Origin: Massilia sp. W12
Lineage (GTDB): Bacteria; Pseudomonadota; Gammaproteobacteria; Burkholderiales; Burkholderiaceae_D
DNA: 64,000 nucleotides
NCBI RefSeq assembly: GCF_037300705.1
Contig: NZ_CP147776.1
Coordinates: 4,650,001 to 4,714,000 of the forward strand
Direction: 5' to 3'
Below are positions 36,607-44,028 of the stretch, in pieces. A program made the translations under genes and the position numbers. The stretch's first letter is position 1, and the number at the start of each line of letters is the position of its first letter. The notes under the pieces were generated by a model. The model made no database searches and was not told where the DNA came from. It saw nothing but the letters and a program-made list of their open reading frames with translations.

Positions 36607-37187
36607 AACCTGTCCCGCCACAAAGCGCACTGGCGGAACGCATGGCGCGCTGGCGCTACGCCTGGCGCCGTCTGTGGCTGCATGGCGGTTGGGCGCTGTT
36701 GGCCGCCCCGTTGCTGCTGGCGGCGGCGCTGTTGGCTTGGCGCGGCCATTTGCTGCGCGAGCAAAGACAAGCCATGACACAGGCCGCGCAAACGCCGCTG
36801 CGCGCACACCTCAACGCGCCCGATCTGGCGCAACAAATCCAGCGCTTTGAACAAACCCTGCCGCAACACGCCAGCGCGCCGCAGCAACTGCGCCGCCTGC
36901 TGGAAATCGCCGCTGAACAGGATGTGCCGCTGCCGCAAGCGGAATATCGCCAAAGCACACTCACCAACAGCACCTTGCAACGCTGGCAAATCACCCTGCC
37001 ACTGCATGTCAGCTATGGCAAATTGCTGCGTTTTTTGCAAACCGCTATGGAGGAAATGCCGGCGCTGGCGCTCGATAATCTGCAAGTGCGGCGCGCCAGC
37101 AGCGACACCGATGAAGTCGAAGTGCGTCTGCAATTGAGCCTGATCATCAATCCACAGCCAGTCCGCCAGCGGAGCCGCCATGAATAA
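36591..37187 (+). CDS. PilO/GspM-like platform protein
   Basis: A 198-residue bitopic protein: basic cytoplasmic start, one membrane segment (GWALLAAPLLLAAALLAW, about 33-50), a coiled-coil stretch, then a ferredoxin-like periplasmic domain (LQRWQITLPLHVSYGKLLRFLQTAMEE; quoted in part: ITLPLHVSYGKLLRF). This is the PilO/GspM layout and it would pair with the preceding protein. It overlaps both neighbours. Sequence similarity to named families is weak by eye. Confidence 0.72.
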   Translation: MVAILKPVPPQSALAERMARWRYAWRRLWLHGGWALLAAPLLLAAALLAWRGHLLREQRQAMTQAAQTPLRAHLNAPDLAQQIQRFEQTLPQHASAPQQLRRLLEIAAEQDVPLPQAEYRQSTLTNSTLQRWQITLPLHVSYGKLLRFLQTAMEEMPALALDNLQVRRASSDTDEVEVRLQLSLIINPQPVRQRSRHE

Positions 37188-37620
37188 GGGGCCGCGCCTG
37201 CTCCTGCTGTGCGCAACGCTGGCCGGGGCCGCACAGGCGGCCGGCACGGCTCCGGCCAGTGCGCCGCCGCCGCGTAAAAACCAGGCGCCGTGGGACGCCA
37301 CGCTGTTTGGCGTCGCGCCTGAGGCGCCAAGCGCGAGCGCGCCGCAGGCGCAGGCGCCGCAGCAACCGGCGGCGCGCCAAAAAAAACCGAAAGCAAGCCC
37401 GCCGCTGGCCCCGCCCCTGCCCTTTCAATACCTGGGGCAATTGCAGCAGGATGGCGTGACTTATTTTTTACTGCAACACGGGACACGCTTTCTGAGCGTG
37501 CAAAGCGGGCAGCAAATTGATCCGCATTATGTGTTGCAAAAAGCGCAGGGCAATCAATTGCATTTTGTGTATTTGCCACTGCGGCAAGAACAGATTTTGA
37601 AGCCGGGAGACATGAATTGA
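37180..37620 (+). CDS. PilP/GspC-like periplasmic protein of the secretion cluster
   Basis: 146 residues with a signal peptide (MNKGPRLLLLCATLAGAAQA), a Pro/Ala/Lys-rich linker, and a small beta domain (PFQYLGQLQQDGVTYFLLQ, HGTRFLSVQSGQQIDPHYVL) like the HR domain of PilP/GspC that contacts the secretin. Proteins at this position in related clusters are sometimes called secretion system X translation initiation factor, a name based on low-complexity similarity only. It overlaps both neighbours. Confidence 0.7.
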   Translation: MNKGPRLLLLCATLAGAAQAAGTAPASAPPPRKNQAPWDATLFGVAPEAPSASAPQAQAPQQPAARQKKPKASPPLAPPLPFQYLGQLQQDGVTYFLLQHGTRFLSVQSGQQIDPHYVLQKAQGNQLHFVYLPLRQEQILKPGDMN

Positions 37621-39491
37621 AGGCACAGCGCGCAATCCTCAGCTGGTTTTGCAGTCTGGCATTATTGGGCTGCGCCAGCAATCACGCGTATCGGGAAGGC
37701 GAGCGCCTGCTGGCCGCCGGCGAATATCAACAAGGTTTGGCGCAATTGCAGGAAGCGGTGCGCCAGCACCCCGGCAATGCGCAATACCGCATCACCCTGG
37801 CGCGCCAGCGCGCTGCGGTGATCGGCAATTTGCTGCAGCAAGCGGCGCAAGCGCGCGCGCAGCAGGAATGGGCGCGCGCGCAGAGCGCTTATCAGGCGGT
37901 GGAACAAATCGAGGCCGGCAATGCGGCCGCACGCCAGGGACTGGAAGCGCTGCGCATGGAACAGCGCCAGCAGCAGCAAGTGCAACAAGCGCAACAACTG
38001 TATCAAACCCAGGGCGCGCGCGCCGCCGCCCAGGTGCGTGAAATATTGCGTCTGGTGTTGCTGGAAAACCCGCGCCAGCGTGAGGCTTTGCAACTCAAGG
38101 CCCGTCTGGCGCAAGAGTTGCCGGCAACGGAACAAAAGCTGGCCGCCAGTTTCCGCAAACCGGTCAGCCTGGAATTGCGCGATGCGCCCTTGCGCGCGAT
38201 TTTCGATCTGTTGGCGCGCCAGAGCGGCTTGAATTTCTATTTTGAGCGCGATGTCAAACCGGATCAGCGCGCCAGCATCCAATTGCGCCAGGTCGCATTG
38301 GAAGATGCTTTGCGCATGCTGCTGTCCGGCAATCAACTGGAAATGAGCGTGGTGAATGAAAACACGGTGATGATCTATCCGGCCAGCGCGCAAAAACAAA
38401 AGGAATATCAGCAATTGCATGTGCGCAGCTTTGCGCTGGCCAATGGCGATGTGAAAAGCCTGGCGTACACCATCAAATCGCTGCTCAAAGCGCGCGATAT
38501 TGTCACCGATGAAAGGCTGGGCCTGATCATCATGCGCGACACCCCGGAAATGCTGAAAATGGCGGAGAAAATCATCGCCCTGCAAGATCTGCCCGATCCC
38601 GAAGTCATGTTGGAGGTGGAGGTGCTGGAAGTGAAACGCTCGCGCCTGCTGGAACTCGGCATTCGCTGGCCGGATGGCGCCAGCCTGTCTTTAGCCGGCG
38701 TTCCCAAACCGAATGGCGGCAATCAATTGCTGCTGTCGGATTTGCGGCATATCAACAGCAACAACATCAATCTCAATCTTGGCGCCACCACCATCAATGC
38801 GCGTAAAGAAGATGGCGATTCCAATATTCTGGCCAATCCGCGCATCCGTGTGCGCAACAAAGAAAAAGCCCGCGTCATGATAGGCGACCGCGTGCCGGTG
38901 ATCACCACCACCTCCACCGCCACCGGCTTTGTTTCTGATTCGGTGACGTATGTGGAAGTCGGGGTCAAGCTGGAAGTCGAGCCGAATATCTATCTGGATG
39001 AGGAAGTGGCGATCAAGCTCAATCTGGAAGTCTCGAATCTGGTGAAAGAAGTCATCAGCAAATCCGGCACCCAGTCCTATCAAATCGGCACCCGCAATGC
39101 GAACACCGTTTTGCGCTTGAAAGATGGCGAGACCCAGATCCTGGCCGGCTTGATCAGCGATGAAGAGCGCAGCAGCGGCAACCGCTTGCCCGGTCTGGGC
39201 GAATTGCCCTTGCTGGGACGTTTGTTTGGCAGTCAGAAAGACAGCAATGAGCGCAGCGAAATCGTGTTGGCGATTACGCCGCATATTTTGCGCAGCCTGC
39301 GCCGGCCGGATGCGCTGGAAGCGGAATTTCCCTCCGGCAGCGAAACCAGGGTCGGCCAGATCGGCAGCGGTTTGCCGCCACTGGCCCCGCGCAAAGGCGC
39401 GCCGGCGGCGCCAGCGGCGACGCCCGGCGCTGAGGCTGGCAAAGAGGCGGCCCCGGCTGCCGCAGAGCCGCCACCCGAGGCTGCTAAATGA
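37617..39491 (+). CDS. gspD: Lipoprotein secretin (GspD/MshL-like) with TPR-type N-terminus
   Basis: A 624-residue outer-membrane secretin. Signal peptide with lipobox (SLALLGC-A, Cys near residue 19), a helical repeat region (about 25-165), an STN/N0 domain (LRDAPLRAIFDLLARQSGLN), secretin N domain (VRSFALANGDVKSLAYTIKSLL), and the secretin core with VRNKEKARVMIGDRVPV, VEVGVKLEVEPNIY, LKDGETQILAGLI and RLPGLGELPLLGRLFGS. The tail is Ala/Pro-rich. The start is TTG at 37617 with GGGAG seven bases upstream. The lipoprotein signal suggests it reaches the outer membrane without a separate pilotin. Confidence 0.92.
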   Translation: MKAQRAILSWFCSLALLGCASNHAYREGERLLAAGEYQQGLAQLQEAVRQHPGNAQYRITLARQRAAVIGNLLQQAAQARAQQEWARAQSAYQAVEQIEAGNAAARQGLEALRMEQRQQQQVQQAQQLYQTQGARAAAQVREILRLVLLENPRQREALQLKARLAQELPATEQKLAASFRKPVSLELRDAPLRAIFDLLARQSGLNFYFERDVKPDQRASIQLRQVALEDALRMLLSGNQLEMSVVNENTVMIYPASAQKQKEYQQLHVRSFALANGDVKSLAYTIKSLLKARDIVTDERLGLIIMRDTPEMLKMAEKIIALQDLPDPEVMLEVEVLEVKRSRLLELGIRWPDGASLSLAGVPKPNGGNQLLLSDLRHINSNNINLNLGATTINARKEDGDSNILANPRIRVRNKEKARVMIGDRVPVITTTSTATGFVSDSVTYVEVGVKLEVEPNIYLDEEVAIKLNLEVSNLVKEVISKSGTQSYQIGTRNANTVLRLKDGETQILAGLISDEERSSGNRLPGLGELPLLGRLFGSQKDSNERSEIVLAITPHILRSLRRPDALEAEFPSGSETRVGQIGSGLPPLAPRKGAPAAPAATPGAEAGKEAAPAAAEPPPEAAK

Positions 39492-39958
39492 CAGCGCGCG
39501 GCTTCAGCGTGATCGAATTATTGGTCACGTTGAGCCTGCTGGCCCTGCTGGCCACGGTCAGCCTGCCGCTGGTGCAAATCCAGGCGCAACGCGAAAAAGA
39601 AAAGGAATTGCGCCGCGCCCTGGTCGAAATCCGCGAGGCGATCGACGCCTATAAATTGGCGGCGGACGCTGGGCGGGTGGAAAAAAAGACTGGCGCCTCG
39701 GGCTATCCGAAAAGCCTGGATCTGCTGGCCGAGGGTGTGCCCGATCTGCGCAGCCCGGATGGGCGCAAACTGTATTTTCTGCGGCGCGTGCCGCGCGACC
39801 CGTTTGCCATCCATCCAGACCTGCCAGCCGCGCAAACCTGGTTCAAACGCGCCTACGCCAGCCCGCCGCACAGCCCGGAAGAAGGTGAAGATGTGTATGA
39901 CATCGCCTCCCGCTCCAATAAAATCGGTTTGAACGGGATTGCGCTCAAAGAATGGTGA
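39488..39958 (+). CDS. Second type II pseudopilin (GspG/H-like)
   Basis: 156 residues with a class III signal ARG^FSVIELLVTLSLLALLAT (Glu+5). The body has REAIDAYKLAADAGRVEKK and YPKSLDLLAEGVPDLRSPDG, then FLRRVPRDPF, a GspG-like pattern. It lacks the calcium-site end of the first pseudopilin and is longer. The ATG overlaps the secretin stop. It is probably a minor or alternative pseudopilin. Confidence 0.87.
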   Translation: MTARGFSVIELLVTLSLLALLATVSLPLVQIQAQREKEKELRRALVEIREAIDAYKLAADAGRVEKKTGASGYPKSLDLLAEGVPDLRSPDGRKLYFLRRVPRDPFAIHPDLPAAQTWFKRAYASPPHSPEEGEDVYDIASRSNKIGLNGIALKEW

Positions 39959-40033
39959 GCCGGCAAGCGCAAGTGCTATGATGGAAAAAATGATGCGTCC
40001 CGCACCAGGGGCGGCCAAGCAGAGGAGACCTGC

Positions 40034-40369
40034 ATGAGCGTGATTCAAAAATATCTGGCAATCGAAGATGTGCAAGCCGGCATGGTGGCGGCGGAGCAGA
40101 TCTGCAATGCGCAAGGCCAAGTCCTGCTGCAAGCCGGCGCCGTTTTGACTGAAGAGTTATTGCAAGGCTTGCGCCGCCGCCAGGTGGGAGCGCTCAGTAT
40201 CTTATTCACCGAACAGGCCGCAGGCGATGCCGATGCGCTGTTGCATACCAGCCTGGAACGGCTGGAATACCTGTTCCGCGCACAGCGCGAGGATGACGCC
40301 AGCGGGTTGCTCAAACAAGCCCTGCAAGCCTGGCGCAAACATCAATACCAGGCGGAGCAGCCAGCATGA
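40034..40369 (+). CDS. Hypothetical protein coupled to an HDOD signalling protein
   Basis: 111 residues, not assigned to a named family. The first 60 residues (YLAIEDVQAGMVAAEQICNAQGQVLLQAGAVLTEELLQGLRRRQV) look like the small beta-rich N-terminal module that precedes HD-GYP domains (quoted in part: AGAVLTEELLQGLRRR). The rest is helical. GAGGAG lies six bases before the ATG, and the stop overlaps the next ATG. It may be a detached sensory or regulatory module for the HDOD protein. Confidence 0.72.
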   Translation: MSVIQKYLAIEDVQAGMVAAEQICNAQGQVLLQAGAVLTEELLQGLRRRQVGALSILFTEQAAGDADALLHTSLERLEYLFRAQREDDASGLLKQALQAWRKHQYQAEQPA

Positions 40370-41205
40370 GCCATACTGCGGAAGAAATATTGGCGCAGAT
40401 TGATGATCTGCCCTCGCTGCCGGCGCTGGTGATGGATGTGCTCAACAGCATCGACGATGACAGCATCCCGCTGGAACAGATTGCGCACAAGGTGCAGCTC
40501 GACTCCGCGCTCACCGCAAAAACCCTGCGCCTGGCCAATTCGGCCTGTTTTTCGCGTCAGGTCAAAGTCAGCACGCTTTCGCATGCGCTCAGCTTCCTGG
40601 GCATGAGCACCACCAAAAACCTGATCATCGCCGCCGCCCTGACCGGCTGCTTTCCACAAGGTTTGCTGCGCACCTTTGACTACAAAGCCTTTTGGCGGCA
40701 CTCGATTTCCAGCGCGGTGTGCGCACGCGCGATTGCGCGCCACTTGCGCTTTAATCAGGATTACGCATTCACCGCCGGCCTGCTGCACGATATTGGCCGG
40801 CTGGCTCTGGCCAGCCAATACCCGGAAGAATACGCCAGGGTCGTGCAATGGCGCGCGGAGCACGATAGCCACTGGATCGCCGCCGAACAAGCTTGCCTGG
40901 GCCTGGATCATGTCGCCGCCGGCGTCGCCCTGGCCAAGCGCTGGCATTTATCCGGCACCCTGCAGCTGGCGATTGCCGGCCACCATTTGCCGGATGCGCC
41001 GGGGGCTGGCTTTCTGGCGGCGATTGTGCATCTGGCCGATTGCATCTCGCACGGCCTGGATTTATGCCAGGTGGATGACGAACATGTGCCGCCGGTTTCC
41101 ATCATCGCCTGGAATGCGCTGGGCTTAAGCGATGAGGCTTTACACCAGATTTTTGCCGAAACAGAAATGCAGACTGCCGAAGTATCCCGTATATTACTGG
41201 GCTGA
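40366..41205 (+). CDS. HDOD-domain signalling protein
   Basis: 279 residues. The HDOD signature is present: LPSLPALVMDVLNSIDDD, LDSALTAKTLRLANSACFSR, SHALSFLGMSTTKNLIIAAAL and FTAGLLHDIGRLALAS. HDOD proteins are HD-superfamily relatives that usually lack catalytic metal ligands and act in signal pathways, chemotaxis and c-di-GMP-linked control. There is no attached GGDEF or EAL domain. Translationally coupled to the preceding 111-residue protein. Confidence 0.9.
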   Translation: MSHTAEEILAQIDDLPSLPALVMDVLNSIDDDSIPLEQIAHKVQLDSALTAKTLRLANSACFSRQVKVSTLSHALSFLGMSTTKNLIIAAALTGCFPQGLLRTFDYKAFWRHSISSAVCARAIARHLRFNQDYAFTAGLLHDIGRLALASQYPEEYARVVQWRAEHDSHWIAAEQACLGLDHVAAGVALAKRWHLSGTLQLAIAGHHLPDAPGAGFLAAIVHLADCISHGLDLCQVDDEHVPPVSIIAWNALGLSDEALHQIFAETEMQTAEVSRILLG

Positions 41206-41261
41206 CGCTAAGCAAGCGTTTGCTTTTTAATATGCAGCGGCATGGCCGCATGGAGTCTGCT

Positions 41262-42110
41262 ATGAGTTTGCAAGGAAAAACCCTGTTTATCACCGGCGGC
41301 AGTCGCGGCATCGGCCTGGCGATTGCCCTGCGCGCAGCGCGCGATGGCGCCAATATTGTGATTGCCGCCAAAACCGATGCGCCCGACCCGCGCCTGCCCG
41401 GCACCATCCACACCGCCGCCGCTGAAATCGAAGCCGCCGGCGGGCGCGCGCTGGCGCTGGCGCTGGATATCCGCGATGAAGAAAAAGTGGCGCAAGCCGT
41501 AGCACGCGCTGCCGAACACTTTGGCGGAATTGATATTCTGATCAACAACGCCAGCGCAATCCGCTTAACCGGCACGCTGGACACGCCGGTCAAACGCTAC
41601 GACCTGATGCACGGCGTCAACGGGCGCGGCACATTTGTCTGCAGCCAAGCCTGCCTGCCCTATCTGCGGCAAGCCGCCAATCCGCACATTCTGACCATGT
41701 CGCCGCCGCTCTCGCATGATCCGAAATGGTTTGGGCGCTGGCCAAATTACATGATCGCCAAATACACCATGAGCTTATTCACGCTGGCGCATGCAGCGGA
41801 ATTCAAACAATACGGGGTGGCGGTGAATTCGCTATGGCCGCGCACCACCATCGCCACCTCAGCCGTGGCGAATGAAATCGGCGGCGAAGCAATGATGAAC
41901 GCCTCGCGCAAGCCGGACATCATGGCCGACGCCGCCTGGCACATCCTGACGGCGAACGCGAAAAAAGTCAGCGGCAATTTCTTTTTGGATGATGAGGTGT
42001 TAATCGCCGCCGGTGTGCGCGATCTGGCCAAATACGATGTCGTGCCTGGCGCCAAATTGCAGGCGGATTTCTTTGTGGATGCGCTGCCGGGGATGTTGCC
42101 GTCAGCATAA
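41262..42110 (+). CDS. Short-chain dehydrogenase/reductase (HSDL2-like)
   Basis: 282 residues with the classical Rossmann motif TLFITGGSRGIGLAIAL, INNASAI, and an active-site region where the usual YxxxK appears as YMIAKYTM (Tyr and Lys four apart). HSDL2-type SDRs share the TMSPPLSHDPKWFG and SLWPRTTIAT segments seen here. Probably an NADP(H)-dependent fatty-acyl or steroid-type reductase; the substrate is unknown. The ATG at 41262 follows GGAG by six bases. Confidence 0.87.
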   Translation: MSLQGKTLFITGGSRGIGLAIALRAARDGANIVIAAKTDAPDPRLPGTIHTAAAEIEAAGGRALALALDIRDEEKVAQAVARAAEHFGGIDILINNASAIRLTGTLDTPVKRYDLMHGVNGRGTFVCSQACLPYLRQAANPHILTMSPPLSHDPKWFGRWPNYMIAKYTMSLFTLAHAAEFKQYGVAVNSLWPRTTIATSAVANEIGGEAMMNASRKPDIMADAAWHILTANAKKVSGNFFLDDEVLIAAGVRDLAKYDVVPGAKLQADFFVDALPGMLPSA

Positions 42111-42116
42111 TCAAGC

Positions 42117-42157
42117 CGCGCCGCCAGCCGGCGGCGCAGCAGCGGCTTTATGCGCGG
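42117..42157. terminator. Possible convergent terminator hairpin
   Basis: GCGCCGCC-AGCC-GGCGGCGC (about 42117-42136) sits between the SDR stop and the stop of the leftward coiled-coil gene, inside a larger AGCCGC...GCGGCT pairing. There is only a short T-run, so termination is uncertain. Confidence 0.35.
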
Positions 42158-42957
42158 ATGTTGATGTTTTGCCCGATGCGGCCCGGAGTTTCGCCGTTCT
42201 GCTTGGTTTTTTGCGCTTCGGACGGGCCTTTCACCGCTTCGCGCAATAAATCATCGTTGCGCTTCACATCCGCCTTGAACTGGGCGTCTGCAATCGCCTT
42301 GTACTTGGCGGCCTGATTGCTTTCCTGGGTTTGTTGCACGCGCTGGGCTTGCACCTTGTCATTCAAGACGCTGGCTTGCGGGCGCTCGCCGGATTTGGCC
42401 TGCTGCACTTCCACGCTTTGCTGGCGCTGAGCGGTTTGCTGCACCGCCTGTTTTTCGCGGATCTGCTGAAAAGCGGTGGCGTCTGAGCGCTGGCGCTGGG
42501 AGGCGATCTGCTGGGTTTGTTCGCGCTTTAATTCCTGCGCATCTTCAAACTTGGCCTGGGCGCTGACGACATCGCGCCGCGCCGCGTCAAGCGTGCGCTG
42601 GGCGCGCACATTTTGCGCTTTGAACGCGGTTTCGGCCACGCCGCTTTGCTGATTCTGGCGCACGCTCTGATCCACCGTCTTGGCCTGCGTGGCGCGCGAA
42701 GTGCCGCTCACGCCATTGGCGCCATTGCCGATTTCATTTTTCTCGCGCACCCGTTCGGTCGCGCCATTCAAGGTGTTTTGCTGACTGGCGGACAAACCGC
42801 TGGCGGCGCTCTCACGCGCCTTATCCTCTTCCGCCTTGCTGCGTCCGTTATCGACGCGATTGGTCTTGGCGGCGGAATTTTTCAATTCCTGATTTAAATT
42901 CGGCAAAAGCCTCAAGCTTGCGGCAGAAGCTGCCGATGATGCAAAAGACACGGCCAT
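42148..42957 (-). CDS. Gln/Ala-rich coiled-coil protein, function unknown
   Basis: 269 residues, not recognised. After a short Ala/Ser-rich start (MAVSFASSAASAASLRLLPN) it is almost entirely charged and Gln-rich with heptad-like stretches (ERVREKNEIGNG, ARRDVVSAQAKFEDAQELKREQTQQ; in part), about 70 residues of which are Gln, Lys or Arg. It is likely an extended coiled coil or partly disordered cytoplasmic protein. There is no signal peptide. The ATG at 42957 has GGGGAG six bases upstream. The end (GRIGQNINIRA) looks like a defined tail. Upstream, 42958-43456 holds a few weak hairpins and no gene. Confidence 0.65.
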   Translation of the reverse strand: MAVSFASSAASAASLRLLPNLNQELKNSAAKTNRVDNGRSKAEEDKARESAASGLSASQQNTLNGATERVREKNEIGNGANGVSGTSRATQAKTVDQSVRQNQQSGVAETAFKAQNVRAQRTLDAARRDVVSAQAKFEDAQELKREQTQQIASQRQRSDATAFQQIREKQAVQQTAQRQQSVEVQQAKSGERPQASVLNDKVQAQRVQQTQESNQAAKYKAIADAQFKADVKRNDDLLREAVKGPSEAQKTKQNGETPGRIGQNINIRA

Positions 42958-43456
42958 ATCCGACTCCCCGAGCGGCTTGGCCTTGGCGGCTTGCCGCATG
43001 TGCTGACACAGCGTCAGCGGTGCTGCTCGTCTATACCCGGCCTGCGCACGCAGGCCGCCTGTGTTCACTCTAGGGCAAGCAAAAGCAAAGTCAAATGGAT
43101 TTTTCCTGCGCTTTTCCCGCTTGCAATTTTCCGAAAGATTAGCATAGGCCGCTTAAACATGCAGTCAGCGCTTGCGATAAAATTTCCGTATGGAAATTTT
43201 TATTTGGCAGCGCTTCCCACCACCCCATCCTTCCGGTTTGTTCAGCGATTCGAGACTGCTTGCAGATCAACCATAGAATGGCTTGTGCCGGGGGTGCAGC
43301 AATGCGCTTAATGCAAAGACGCGGGGGTAGTCATCCCCCGCTAGAGACGGCCTTGACCGCAGACGCGGTTGCGCTTTGCAGCGGCTGCGTTCGCGGCCTG
43401 CGCCGCTCTCCACAAGCACTCAACACGCAAACGCTGAAAGGCGGAAAGGCGGAAAA

Positions 43457-43906
43457 TTACTCCGCGCGCACCCAAACCTGGGTGCGGCCAAACATCGGGG
43501 CGCCGACATAGCCGCGCACATTCAGTTTTTTGCCGCCATCGCTCAGAGAAATCTTGCTGCGATACACCTTGCCATTATTCGGGTCGAGGATTTCGCCGCC
43601 GTTGTATTCCTCACCGTCTTTTTTCAATCCCTTCATAAACACCATGCCAATGATGGGCTGGTCTTTACGGTCGTCTTCGCATTTATCGCATTTCGGGTTG
43701 GCGTCTTCGCCCGGCTCTTTGAACAGTTTTTCAATCTTGCCGCTCAATACGCCATTGCTCTCAGTAATGCGCACCAGGGAACGCGGCTTGCCGCTTTTGT
43801 CGTCGATGGTTTTCCACAGGCCGACCGGACTGGCGTCGTTTGCCAGGGCTGGCGCCAGCGGGGTCAACAAAGCGGCGGCCAGGGTAGTGATCAAAATGCG
43901 TTTCAT
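43457..43906 (-). CDS. DUF2147 periplasmic protein
   Basis: 149 residues: signal peptide (MKRILITTLAAALLTPLAPALA) and a DUF2147 beta-barrel domain, SPVGLWKTIDDKSGKPRSLVRI, GVLSGKIEKLF, CDKCEDDRKDQPIIGMVF, GGEILDPNNGKVYRSKISL and VRGYVGAPMFGRTQVWVR. The paired Cys (CDKC) are usual. The biological role of this family is not established. GGAAGATAGAG precedes the ATG at 43906. It lies 120 bp downstream of valS on the same strand. Confidence 0.88.
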   Translation of the reverse strand: MKRILITTLAAALLTPLAPALANDASPVGLWKTIDDKSGKPRSLVRITESNGVLSGKIEKLFKEPGEDANPKCDKCEDDRKDQPIIGMVFMKGLKKDGEEYNGGEILDPNNGKVYRSKISLSDGGKKLNVRGYVGAPMFGRTQVWVRAE

Positions 43907-44028
43907 CTCTCTATCTTCCTTCTTGGCGCGCCGGCATGTGTCAGGCCGGCGCTGTTTGCTGATGGAACGGCAGACCTGCCCGTCCCCTGATTCGGTGCGG
44001 CCTGGCCGCACCGCACTGCATGCGGATA

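Noticed and set aside
43153-43180. TAAA-N16-GCGATAA resembling a flagellar sigma28 promoter
   Set aside because: The spacing and -10 are imperfect, and no plus-strand gene follows.
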